From: Actinomycetes bacterium
GTDB taxonomy: Bacteria; Actinomycetota; Acidimicrobiia; Acidimicrobiales; RAAP-2
DNA length: 64,000 nt
Direction: 5' to 3'
NCBI GenBank assembly: GCA_021791895.1
Contig: JAJYVS010000004.1
Coordinates: 41,710-105,709 of the forward strand
Shown here: in pieces, positions 53,180 through 61,248 of the stretch
Numbering within the stretch: the first letter of the stretch is position 1
How the letters are laid out: each line of letters opens with the position of its first letter
Translations under genes and position numbers: made by a program
Notes under the pieces: generated by a model
Databases searched by the model: none
The model's input: only the letters and a program-made list of their open reading frames with translations
Told to the model about the DNA's origin: nothing

Positions 53180-54631
53180 GTGAGCGTCCCCCGCGTCCGG
53201 TTCGCCCCCTCGCCGACCGGCTACCTGCACGTCGGCAACGCCAGGACCGCCCTGTTCAACTGGCTCTTCGCTCGGAACCAGGGCGGGGTGTTCGTGCTTC
53301 GGATCGAGGACACCGACGAAGAGCGCAGCCAGAGCTCGCTCGTCGAGGCGATTATCGGCGGGCTCTCGTGGCTCGGCATGGACGCCGACGAGGGTCCCTA
53401 CTACCAGTCGGCGCGGACCGACCGCTACGCCGAGATCGTCGAGCAGCTCTGGTCGGCCGGCCGCCTCTACGCCTGCGACTGCACCCGCGAGGAGGTATTG
53501 GCCCGCACCCGCGACAACCCGATCCCCGGCTACGACGGGCACTGCCGGGAACGGGGGCTCGAGCGGGGTCCGACCACCGCGCTGCGGTTCCGCACGCCCG
53601 AGACCGGGACCACGGTCGTGCACGACATCATCCGGGGCGACGTCGAGTTTCCGCACTCGGCGATGGAGGACTTCGTCTGCGTCAAATCCTCGGGACAGCC
53701 GTTGTTCGTCCTCGCCAACGCGGTGGACGACCGGGACACGGCCATCTCCCACGTGATCCGGGGCGACGACCTCCTGCCCACGACGCCCAAGGGGGTCCTG
53801 ATCTGGAACGCGCTCGACGAGCGGGATCCCGTGCCCCTGCCGGCGTTCGCCCACCTCCCCCAGGTGGTGAACGAGCGGCGCAAGAAGCTGTCCAAGCGCC
53901 GGGACCAGGTGGCCGTCGAGTACTACCGGGACCAGGGCTTCCTGGCCGAGGCGTTCCGCAACTACCTGGCCCTGCTCGGGTGGAGCCCCTCGGGGGACCG
54001 GGAGAAGGTCGACGTGCAGACCATGATTGGCGAGTTCCGGCTGGAGGACATCCACCATGCCTCGGCCTTCTTCGACGTAAAGAAGCTGACCCATCTGAAC
54101 GGGGAGTACATCCGGGATCTCTCGGCCGCCGCGTTCATCGAGGCGGCGGCGCCCTGGGTTGCCCCCGGTCGGGTCACGGCCCGATGGGCCCCGTCGACCG
54201 GGGCCCCGCCGTGGCCGGCGGAGCGCTTCGACCAGGAGGTCTTCGCCGCCGTTGCCCCCTCGGTCCAGGGCCGGGTCTCGCTCCTCTCCGAGGTGCCGAC
54301 GATGGTCGACTTCCTGTTCCTCGCCGAACCGGTTGTCGACGAGGCCGCTTGGGCGACCAGGGTGCTCGCGGACCCGCTCGCCCGTCCGATCCTCGAGGCC
54401 GTGACCAGGGCCTACGAGGACTGCGAGTGGGAGCGCGAAACGATCCAGGCGGTCACCCGCTCGGCGGTCGATGCGGTCGGGACGACCCTGAGCAAGGGGC
54501 AGGCGCCGATCAGGATCGCCGTGACCGGTCGGTCGGTTGGCCCCCCGCTCTTCGAGCCCCTCGAGCTCCTGGGCCGGGCCGAAGTGCTTGAGCGGTTGCA
54601 GCGGGCACTGACCAGGCTCGACGCCGGCTAG
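53180..54631 (+). CDS. gltX: Glutamyl-tRNA synthetase
   Basis: This is a class-I synthetase that charges tRNA-Glu (and in bacteria lacking GlnRS, tRNA-Gln as well). The N-terminal HIGH-equivalent HVGN follows FAPSPTGYL, and the KMSKS-equivalent KLSKR is at the end of the Rossmann core. The 483 residues match a full-length enzyme, and the C-terminal anticodon domain ends normally. GTG 53180 sits 22 bases after the ferredoxin. The tRNA-Gln and tRNA-Glu genes lie about 700 bases downstream, a convincing context. Confidence 0.95.
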   Translation: MSVPRVRFAPSPTGYLHVGNARTALFNWLFARNQGGVFVLRIEDTDEERSQSSLVEAIIGGLSWLGMDADEGPYYQSARTDRYAEIVEQLWSAGRLYACDCTREEVLARTRDNPIPGYDGHCRERGLERGPTTALRFRTPETGTTVVHDIIRGDVEFPHSAMEDFVCVKSSGQPLFVLANAVDDRDTAISHVIRGDDLLPTTPKGVLIWNALDERDPVPLPAFAHLPQVVNERRKKLSKRRDQVAVEYYRDQGFLAEAFRNYLALLGWSPSGDREKVDVQTMIGEFRLEDIHHASAFFDVKKLTHLNGEYIRDLSAAAFIEAAAPWVAPGRVTARWAPSTGAPPWPAERFDQEVFAAVAPSVQGRVSLLSEVPTMVDFLFLAEPVVDEAAWATRVLADPLARPILEAVTRAYEDCEWERETIQAVTRSAVDAVGTTLSKGQAPIRIAVTGRSVGPPLFEPLELLGRAEVLERLQRALTRLDAG

Positions 54632-54642
54632 GCCCGGCACCG

Positions 54643-55269
54643 GTGCTCCTGTGGCCGCTGCGAATCGGCCTTCGGCTGGCCATGGTGCTCGTGACGGCGG
54701 TCGTCGTCTACTTCGTCGTGACCGGGGTCCAGGTGTGGCTGACGTCGCGCGAGTCGGCGACCGCGCATGCCAGCGCGATCGTGGTCATGGGGTCGGCCCA
54801 GTACAACGGGGTTCCCTCCCCGGATTTCCGCGCCCGGCTCGACGAGGCCCTCTCCCTCTACCGAGCGGGTCGCGCGCCGCTCATCGTGATCACCGGCTCC
54901 AAAGAGAAGGGCGATCGGTTCACCGAGTCCCACGTGGGTGGCACCTACCTCGAGCACCACGGTGTCCCGTCGTCGGCCGTGGTCGAGGTTGGTGGAGCGG
55001 ACAGCTATGAGAACCTGGTAGACGCCGATCAAGTGCTCCATCGCCGGGGGGACCGCACCGTCCTAATTGCCACCGATCCCTTCCACGAGGACCGGTCCCT
55101 GGCCATCGCCAGCGGGCTTGGGCTGGTCCCCTTCCCGGCTCCCACCCGCAGCTCGCCGATCCACGGATTCGGAACTATTCCCTACTTCTTGAAGGAGGCT
55201 CTGGCAGTCGGGGCTGGCCGGATCATCGGCTACCACAACCTCAGCCGGCTCAGCATCGGCCTTGGTTGA
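54643..55269 (+). CDS. DUF218/YdcF-family membrane protein
   Basis: One N-terminal helix (LRIGLRLAMVLVTAVVVYFV) anchors a DUF218 domain. Family blocks ASAIVVMGSAQYNGVPSP, LSLYRAGRAPLIVITGS and DSYENLVDADQVL are present. DUF218 proteins such as SanA and ElyC relate to cell-envelope integrity, but the reaction is unknown. GTG 54643 is 12 bases after gltX, so they share a transcript. 208 residues, complete. Confidence 0.85.
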   Translation: MLLWPLRIGLRLAMVLVTAVVVYFVVTGVQVWLTSRESATAHASAIVVMGSAQYNGVPSPDFRARLDEALSLYRAGRAPLIVITGSKEKGDRFTESHVGGTYLEHHGVPSSAVVEVGGADSYENLVDADQVLHRRGDRTVLIATDPFHEDRSLAIASGLGLVPFPAPTRSSPIHGFGTIPYFLKEALAVGAGRIIGYHNLSRLSIGLG

Positions 55270-55304
55270 GCGACCCCCCGAGCGGTGGTGATCCCGCCAT
55301 CGGG

Positions 55305-55310
55305 TAGCCT
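55305..55310 (+). promoter_or_regulatory. Likely -10 box of the tRNA pair
   Basis: TAGCCT lies twelve bases before the 5' end of tRNA-Gln and fits TANNNT. It would start a transcript covering both tRNA genes. Confidence 0.45.
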
Positions 55311-55322
55311 CTCCCTGCCCGT

Positions 55323-55394
55323 TCGGGGGTGGTGTAATCGGCAACACGACAGGTTCTGGCCCTGTTATTGGGGGTTCGAGTCCTCCCCCCCGAG
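55323..55394 (+). tRNA. tRNA-Gln (anticodon CUG)
   Basis: A 72-base cloverleaf can be folded. The acceptor is TCGGGGG with CCCCCGA, the D stem GTGT with ACAC, the anticodon stem ACAGG with CCTGT around a TTCTGGC loop (anticodon CTG), and the T stem GGGGG with CCTCC around TTCGAGT. The 3' CCA is not encoded. Confidence 0.93.
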
Positions 55395-55422
55395 CTGCGG
55401 AGTCCGCGCGAGCGGTCTCCGG

Positions 55423-55495
55423 GGCCCCATCGTCTAGTGGCCAAGGACACCACCCTCTCAAGGTGGAGACACGGGTTCGAATCCCGTTGGGGCTG
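55423..55495 (+). tRNA. tRNA-Glu (anticodon CUC)
   Basis: A 73-base cloverleaf: acceptor GGCCCCA with TGGGGCT (one G-U closing pair), the anticodon arm CCACC with GGTGG around CTCTCAA (anticodon CTC), and the T arm ACGGG with CCCGT around TTCGAAT. CCA is not encoded. It is 28 bases after tRNA-Gln and probably in one transcript with it. Confidence 0.93.
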
Positions 55496-55504
55496 CTCGC
55501 TCGC

Positions 55505-56884
55505 TCACAACGGATGCGCTTGGTTCTTCCCGGCTGTTGGGCCGCTTCCCAGCCTGACGTGGATCGCAGTAAAGGCCAGGACCGGCGCGAGCAGGACGAG
55601 GGTCATGTTCTGGTAGCCGATCGCCGGGATGATGATGCTTCCAAGGATGAGCGGAACGATCACCGTGGTGATGTTCCCGATTCCGAGCAGGGTGGCGTTC
55701 ACCCGCGGGAGTGCCGCTATTGGCGTCGCCTCTGCGACGAGCGAAAGTGCCAGTGGGAAGGTCAGCCCGTGGGGAATTCCGAGTGCACCCATCGCCAGGT
55801 AGAGCGCCCAGCCACCCCGACCGAGGCCAAGAAGGAGGAGTCCTGCGACCGTCATCGCGGCTGAAACCGTTAGCAGGCCACGTTTGTGGGTGACCGGTGC
55901 TCTCCAGGCAACAGCGGCACGGGCTACGAAGGAGACGACAAAGAAGACCGTAAACCCGAGTTGGGCTTCGGCGGGACTGAAGCCAAAGCCAACTCGAGCG
56001 ACAAGCGCTCCAAAGACTGTGATGCCGGCGAACGGCACGCCGTAGAGCAGTTGAGCGACGAGAGCCATCCGCCCCGCGTGTGTCGAGAGCAACCCAGACT
56101 TTCTCTGCTGCTCATGAAGACCTTCCGTCCCGACCAAAGGGTTGGTCCTGTCGAGGCCCACGGCAGCGACCTCATCGATGGAGACCTCCACGACGAGGTC
56201 CGTCGGGACCAGCCCGGCGTCTTGGTCCGCGATGGGCTCGGTTTGGCCGACACGACTCGGTAGGCTCGGGCGTTGGCGTCGCCCCGCCACGATCGCGAGC
56301 GGTGCACCAAGGAACGGGAAGACCGCGAACACCACGAAGGGTATTCGCACGGCTTGGTGAGCGATCGACAAGATTAAGGTCTCGAGCAGTGGTCCGACTG
56401 CAAGGCTGATGCTCAACACCACCGTGTAGATCGCAATCGCGCGCTCGCGCTGACCTCCGGCCTCCGAGACGACGGCGTTGAGGAGTCCGGGCATGGTGAC
56501 CCCACCCGAAGCCCCGAGGAGGACAACTCCAGCGACGAGAACACCGAACGAAGGGGCGGACGCGAGGACAAGAAGGGACATGACGAGCGCGCCCATTCCG
56601 GCCGCTGCCGACATGGCCGCTCGTTGATGCGGGACTCGGCGAGAGAGAACGAGCGTGACCACCGCGACCATGACTCCGCTGATGGCCCCAAGGGCCCCGA
56701 TGGCCCCCGACCCGAGGTGAACGGCCTCGTGCGCCAGCAACGAGAGCGTCGTGACGGCCATGTTCTGGGCCATTCGGAACGCCGCTGTTCCGAGGAGGAG
56801 AGCGACGAGGGCTCCACGGCGAAGGAGTCGAGGCGGCCTTCGGATGCCGCCAGTGCGAGGCTGGCTCCGCGCGATCCATCGCAC
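55505..56884 (-). CDS. Major facilitator superfamily transporter, atypical base composition
   Basis: A twelve-helix transporter of about 459 residues with the MFS loop LSRRVPHQRAAMS near residue 80 and matching halves. A soluble central loop (about 220-265) is unusually polar. Substrate unknown. The codon use is less GC-biased than its neighbours: two 60-base samples I counted were 62-63% G+C, against 83% in a hemG sample. It abuts tRNA-Glu (10 bases) on the opposite strand. The start, GTG 56884, is uncertain. Confidence 0.8.
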   Translation of the reverse strand: MRWIARSQPRTGGIRRPPRLLRRGALVALLLGTAAFRMAQNMAVTTLSLLAHEAVHLGSGAIGALGAISGVMVAVVTLVLSRRVPHQRAAMSAAAGMGALVMSLLVLASAPSFGVLVAGVVLLGASGGVTMPGLLNAVVSEAGGQRERAIAIYTVVLSISLAVGPLLETLILSIAHQAVRIPFVVFAVFPFLGAPLAIVAGRRQRPSLPSRVGQTEPIADQDAGLVPTDLVVEVSIDEVAAVGLDRTNPLVGTEGLHEQQRKSGLLSTHAGRMALVAQLLYGVPFAGITVFGALVARVGFGFSPAEAQLGFTVFFVVSFVARAAVAWRAPVTHKRGLLTVSAAMTVAGLLLLGLGRGGWALYLAMGALGIPHGLTFPLALSLVAEATPIAALPRVNATLLGIGNITTVIVPLILGSIIIPAIGYQNMTLVLLAPVLAFTAIHVRLGSGPTAGKNQAHPL

Positions 56885-57047
56885 CGGAAGCGACGATAAT
56901 GGGGCTCGATGAGCCTGAGGAAAACGGTGCCTGTTGGATCAGAAGTCTGGTCCGTTTGAATCGAGGAACCGAGTCCGTGCTGCTCGGTCACCCCGTCGGG
57001 GTTGCCTTCCGATGGTTGCCGCCCGCAGAGTTTCGGCCTCGCCTCAG

Positions 57048-58679
57048 CTACTCGTTGGAGATCGCGACCTCTTTTTCGGTCATGAACTCGAGCAACGCCG
57101 GCCGGCCCTCCTCGGTCGCCGCGATGCCGCGCTTCAACGCTCCGACGATCTCGGCGGGATCGGTGATCCGCTCGCCGAAGCAACCGAGGGCTTCGGCCAT
57201 GTCTGCGTAGTTCCCAGTGATCTCGATGGCGCCGTACTTCGCCTGCGAGACCGGCATGACCGGGATCTCGATCGCCATCGCATGGTTGTTGAACAGGATC
57301 GACAGGATGGCGATCCGCTCCCGGGCGGCAGTCTCCAGGTCCATGCCCGTGAACCCGATGGCCGCATCACCCCACACGTTGATGCAAAGGTGCTGGGGCC
57401 TGGCCAGTTTTGCCCCCATCGCCAACCCCAGCCCGTAGCCGAGCTGGGTCGTCTTTCCCCAACCCAGATAGCTCAGGGGCGCGACCGACTCCCAGAACGG
57501 CGTCATCTGGTCCCGGGGGCTGCCGGCGTCGTGGGTGACGATCGTGCGGTCTTTGTCGACGAGCCGGTTGAGCTCGGCGATCACCCGGTACGGGCTGATC
57601 GGGGACTCGGTGCTGGTGAGCTTGGGCTCCCACTCCGCCAGCCACTCCCTTCGCAGGTCGGCGATCTTCTGTCCGACGGCGTGGCGGCTCTCGGCCTTGG
57701 CGCGGTCCATCCCTTCCATGGCGTGGTGCAGCGCCTGGAGGGTCAGCTTGGCGTCACCGACCAGACCGTGTTGCACCGCCACGTCCTTGTTCAGGTCGCT
57801 GGGGTCGACGGTGGCGTGGATGATGGTCTTGTCCCGCGGCATGGCGACCCCGTAGTTGGTGAACGCGAAGCTGCATCCCACCCCGAGGATGGCGTCGGCC
57901 TCGGCGAGGAAGCGCTTGACCGGGCGGGGGTTGGAGCGCCCGCCGCTGCCCAGCGAGAGTGGGTGGGTCTCGGGGAAGGCGCTCTTGCCCTCGATGGAGG
58001 TGGTCACCGGGATGTTCCAGGTCTCGGCGAACACCTTGAGCTCCTCCCAGGCCTTGGCCCAGTGCACGCCCTGGCCGGCGTAGATCACCGGCGCTTCGGC
58101 TCGTGCGAGCACCCTCGCCGCTTCGGCGACGTCGGCGGGGTCGGGGGCGCTGCGGGCCGTGAGGGTCGGAGTGTGAACCCATCCTTCGGGGACGTCCTCG
58201 TTCCACAGGTCCGCTGCCACCTCGAGCAGGACGGGGCCCGGACGCCCGTTGCGGAGCTGGGAGAAGATCCGGCGCATCACCTCGGGCACCGCGGCGCCCA
58301 TGGTCAGGGGCTCGGCCCACTTGGTCACGTTGCGCATGTTGAGCGTGGAGTTGAAGTTCGGGTAACGGTGGGCCAGACGGCGGGGATAGCCACCCGGGAC
58401 CACCAGGATCGGCACCGACTCCGAGAAGGCCTGGGCCACGCCACCGAAGGCGTTCTCGGAGCCCGGGCCGTGCTGCATGCAGAACACGCCGATCTTGTCG
58501 CCCGAGTTCACCCGGGAGTAGGCGTCGGCCATGTGCAGGCCGACCCGCTCCTGGCGCACGATGACCGTCCGGATGTCCTCTTCGGCTGCCGCCTCGATGA
58601 GCGGGTTGACCGGGTAGGCGAAGAGGAGGTCGACCCCCTCGGCCTTCAACGCCGTGGCGATGGCACGTGCGACGTTCAT
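57048..58679 (-). CDS. Thiamine-diphosphate-dependent enzyme (acetolactate synthase-like)
   Basis: This 543-residue ThDP enzyme has the full decarboxylase/lyase plan. The PYR-domain catalytic Glu is E44 in IVRQERVGLHMADAYSR, and the ThDP motif is GDAAIGFTGM...LFNN near 437-465. It resembles acetolactate-synthase and oxalyl-CoA-decarboxylase relatives, but substrate residues cannot be assigned by eye. ATG 58679 overlaps the dehydrogenase stop (ATGA). As third gene of the DUF169-dehydrogenase operon it may decarboxylate or condense the 2-oxoacid made by the dehydrogenase. This is inference. Confidence 0.82.
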   Translation of the reverse strand: MNVARAIATALKAEGVDLLFAYPVNPLIEAAAEEDIRTVIVRQERVGLHMADAYSRVNSGDKIGVFCMQHGPGSENAFGGVAQAFSESVPILVVPGGYPRRLAHRYPNFNSTLNMRNVTKWAEPLTMGAAVPEVMRRIFSQLRNGRPGPVLLEVAADLWNEDVPEGWVHTPTLTARSAPDPADVAEAARVLARAEAPVIYAGQGVHWAKAWEELKVFAETWNIPVTTSIEGKSAFPETHPLSLGSGGRSNPRPVKRFLAEADAILGVGCSFAFTNYGVAMPRDKTIIHATVDPSDLNKDVAVQHGLVGDAKLTLQALHHAMEGMDRAKAESRHAVGQKIADLRREWLAEWEPKLTSTESPISPYRVIAELNRLVDKDRTIVTHDAGSPRDQMTPFWESVAPLSYLGWGKTTQLGYGLGLAMGAKLARPQHLCINVWGDAAIGFTGMDLETAARERIAILSILFNNHAMAIEIPVMPVSQAKYGAIEITGNYADMAEALGCFGERITDPAEIVGALKRGIAATEEGRPALLEFMTEKEVAISNE

Positions 58680-59731
58680 CGGTTTGGACCCCTGTTCATC
58701 GGATAGGGCTGCCATCGCTCCAGGTCGGTGCGGGGCAGGACGGTCGGGTTGACACAGCTCATGGGCCACCGGCCCTGCAGGACCATGGCCACCTCGCGGC
58801 CGGCCCGACGGCGGGTTTCGGGCCGCATCCGGGTGGTGGCCGAGGCTACGTGCGGGGTCACGACGACGTTGTCCATGGTAAGCAGCGGGTTGTCGGGAGC
58901 GGGCGGTTCCTGGTCCAATACGTCGAGGCCGGCGCCGGCGATCTCCCCGTTGCGCAGCGCGTCGATGAGGGCGGTCTCGTCGACGAGAGAGCCCCGGGCG
59001 GTGTTGATGAGGATGGCCGTGGCCCGCATGCGGGCGAAGGCGGCCGCGTCGAAAGCGCGCTCGGTCTCACGGTTGTGGGGCGCGTGGAGGGAGACGAAGT
59101 CGCTCCGTTCCAGGAGCTCGTTGAACCCGACGGGCTCCACGCCCTCGGCGGTGAGCTCCAGCTCGCTCACGTAGGGGTCATAGGCCAGGAGGTGGAGCCC
59201 GAAGGCTCTCGCCCGCCGGGCCGTGCACCGGGCCACGTTGCCGAACCCGTAGAAGCCCAGTGTCTGGCCGAGCAGTCGGGGCCGGCGACTCAGGATCGGC
59301 CGGGCCTCGAACCACTCGCCGGCGGCGAAGCGGGACATCAGCGGGGTCATCCGGGCCACCGCCAGAAGGAGCATGATCGCGTGGTCCGCAACCTCTTCGA
59401 TGAACACGTCCGGGACGTTGGTGACCACGATGCCCGCGGCAGTGGCGGCGTCCACGTCCACCATGTCGACGCCTACACTCGCGATGCCGATCACCACGCA
59501 GTGCTCGGCCGCGTCGATGACCTCCTTGGTGATGGGCATTCCCCACGACGTGATGAGGGCGTCCATCTCCCGGGCCCCGTCGGCGAACTCTGCCGAGGTA
59601 TCCGCCGGGATCTCGACGATGACGCCGATCGGGGCCAGTGCCTCCAGCTCGAGGGACCAGTCGCGCTCGGCGCTCTGGTTGAACGCCTGGCGCGGGAGCC
59701 GGATCCCGATCTGCTTCTTCGCCACGGTCAA
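58676..59731 (-). CDS. D-2-hydroxyacid dehydrogenase family protein
   Basis: An NAD-dependent 2-hydroxyacid dehydrogenase (351 residues) that interconverts a 2-hydroxyacid and a 2-oxoacid. The nucleotide loop is YGFGNVA near 161-167 with a following AYDP (Asp favours NAD). The catalytic triad is complete: R246 in NTARGSLVDE, E275 in VLDQEP and H294 in VTPHVAS. The TTG at 59731 overlaps the DUF169 stop (TTGA); GTG 59725 is the alternative. The substrate is unknown. Confidence 0.87.
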   Translation of the reverse strand: MTVAKKQIGIRLPRQAFNQSAERDWSLELEALAPIGVIVEIPADTSAEFADGAREMDALITSWGMPITKEVIDAAEHCVVIGIASVGVDMVDVDAATAAGIVVTNVPDVFIEEVADHAIMLLLAVARMTPLMSRFAAGEWFEARPILSRRPRLLGQTLGFYGFGNVARCTARRARAFGLHLLAYDPYVSELELTAEGVEPVGFNELLERSDFVSLHAPHNRETERAFDAAAFARMRATAILINTARGSLVDETALIDALRNGEIAGAGLDVLDQEPPAPDNPLLTMDNVVVTPHVASATTRMRPETRRRAGREVAMVLQGRWPMSCVNPTVLPRTDLERWQPYPMNRGPNR

Positions 59732-60531
59732 CCGGGGTCTTCGAGCGACTCGAGCAGCTCCTGGTACTTCGGTGGCATGGTCACCGTGGACCGCATGGCG
59801 ACCGGAATGGGGAAGCGGATGCCGCCCTGGTGGGTCGCCTCGAGCCCGGCGACGATCTCGCCGGCCCGCTCGGCGGGGAAGGCGAACGCCATCTCGGTGT
59901 CCTGGGCCATCCCGAAGATCCGGTCCCCGTTGCAGGGCAGGACCACCTTGGGCTCACCGGTCTGCATCGTCTGGATGACGAGCTCGGCACAGTCGAGGCG
60001 ACCACCCGAGGAGCTCTCGATGCGCCCGCCGCGGGCATGGAGGGCGGCGTTGACCAGCCGCATCACCTGGGCACTGTTGCCGTAGACGGCGATGACGTTG
60101 GGCTCGAAGGTCAGCCGGGAGAGGGGGGCCACACACAGCCGCTCGAACCGGCCTGCCTCGAACCGCCACGTCGCCGCCTCAAGGGCCCCAGCCGCCTCCT
60201 CGTCGCTGCAGTACATGCCGAGCGCGGCCTCCCCGGTGTCGTAACGGGCGTTCGGCGGGCGGAAGCCGAAGGAGACCGACGCGAGGGGGCAGATGACCTC
60301 CTCCTTGCCGACGGCGATCGACCAACCGAAGCGGCGGGCGATCCCGATCGACTGGCAGACGATCCAGTGCTCGCCGACATCCCTGGTCGGGATCCGCACG
60401 CCTTCGGGCACGGGTTCGCCGGGCGAGAGCATCCGGATGCCGAGCGGAAAGGTGTCGGGTCGGATATACCTGCTCAGCGCCTCGTCGAGGGCGCGGAACG
60501 GGGCGAGTTCATCTGCGGTCGGAGCAGTCAT
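59728..60531 (-). CDS. DUF169-family protein
   Basis: A 267-residue DUF169 protein, a family of unknown function (COG2043). It contains PLGIRMLSPGEPVPEGV, CQSIGIARRFGWSIAVGKEE and GEPKVVLPCNGDRIFGMAQ, with several cysteines: CQS, CPL, CSD, CVA, CAE and PCNG. No signal peptide. It heads a coupled operon with the dehydrogenase and the ThDP enzyme. ATG 60531 has TATCGT about nine bases upstream, so a leaderless message is possible. Confidence 0.75.
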   Translation of the reverse strand: MTAPTADELAPFRALDEALSRYIRPDTFPLGIRMLSPGEPVPEGVRIPTRDVGEHWIVCQSIGIARRFGWSIAVGKEEVICPLASVSFGFRPPNARYDTGEAALGMYCSDEEAAGALEAATWRFEAGRFERLCVAPLSRLTFEPNVIAVYGNSAQVMRLVNAALHARGGRIESSSGGRLDCAELVIQTMQTGEPKVVLPCNGDRIFGMAQDTEMAFAFPAERAGEIVAGLEATHQGGIRFPIPVAMRSTVTMPPKYQELLESLEDPG

Positions 60532-60639
60532 GCGTCACCCACGATAGGCGGGAGCCGCCCAGTTCGCCGGTCCGACTGCCTGGACCTTTGCGGTGCACCG
60601 TGGTCGGCCCCGTGAGTCCATCGGTGACCCCCGAGAGGT

Positions 60640-61023
60640 CTAGGTCGTCTGGTTCAACCAGGTGGTCAGGTCGAAGTAGTCCCGCCAGGCGGCGATCCTG
60701 CCGGCCCGAACCTCGAACACGCCGGCCACGGGCAACTCGACGCGCTTGTCGCCCATCACGAAGCGGTCCACCCGCTCGGTGAAGACCGTGGCCCGACCGT
60801 CGCCGGTCGACAGGCTCGTCATGGCCAGGATCTCGAAGTCGATCTCCGAGGAGCCCGGGACGAAGAACTCCATTACCGTCCGGATCCCGTCGTGGCCCTG
60901 GACCGGCCCCATGGGCATGTTGTGGTACACGGCGTCGTCGGTGAAGAACCCGAGCAACTCGTCGATATCCCGCCGTGACCAGGCGGCGCAGAATTCACGG
61001 ATCAGCGATTCACTCTCGGACAC
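60640..61023 (-). CDS. Limonene-1,2-epoxide hydrolase-like (SnoaL/NTF2-fold) protein
   Basis: A 127-residue protein of the limonene-1,2-epoxide hydrolase family, which opens epoxides with an Asp-Arg-Asp set. R84 and D86 (TERVDRF), D115 (WRDYFD) and Y33/N35 (YHNMP) occupy the known catalytic positions. GTG 61023 has AGGAGGGG just upstream. It is divergent from the P450, so an epoxidation-hydrolysis pair is possible, but the substrate is not known. Confidence 0.8.
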   Translation of the reverse strand: MSESESLIREFCAAWSRRDIDELLGFFTDDAVYHNMPMGPVQGHDGIRTVMEFFVPGSSEIDFEILAMTSLSTGDGRATVFTERVDRFVMGDKRVELPVAGVFEVRAGRIAAWRDYFDLTTWLNQTT

Positions 61024-61236
61024 CGTTCCCCTCCTCGAGGGTCGGTCACGGCGTCGGATGGTACCAGGGCGGATCCGAGCAACGTCTCGAGACGCCGTGG
61101 GGAGAGGGCTGAACACCCGACCGTCGGGTCCTTCGCGAAGAAGGCCCGAGACCGTTCTGATCGTTTCCCGGCCCGTCGTTCTCAGCGGCTGGTCCACTCA
61201 ATTTCCTGCCCCTCGGACCGGGCACCGACGGTGCCG

Positions 61237-61242
61237 TAACCT
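61237..61242 (+). promoter_or_regulatory. Candidate -10 of a leaderless P450 transcript
   Basis: TAACCT is followed by six bases, then ATG 61249. No Shine-Dalgarno is visible. It has the same TANNNT-N6-ATG layout as the SCO6745-family gene at 39981. Confidence 0.5.
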
Positions 61243-61248
61243 GGCATC

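Noticed and set aside
55323..55495. tRNA pair as part of an integrated element
   Set aside because: No integrase, no repeated tRNA end, and the tRNAs themselves are intact beside gltX. Kept only as a possible island edge.
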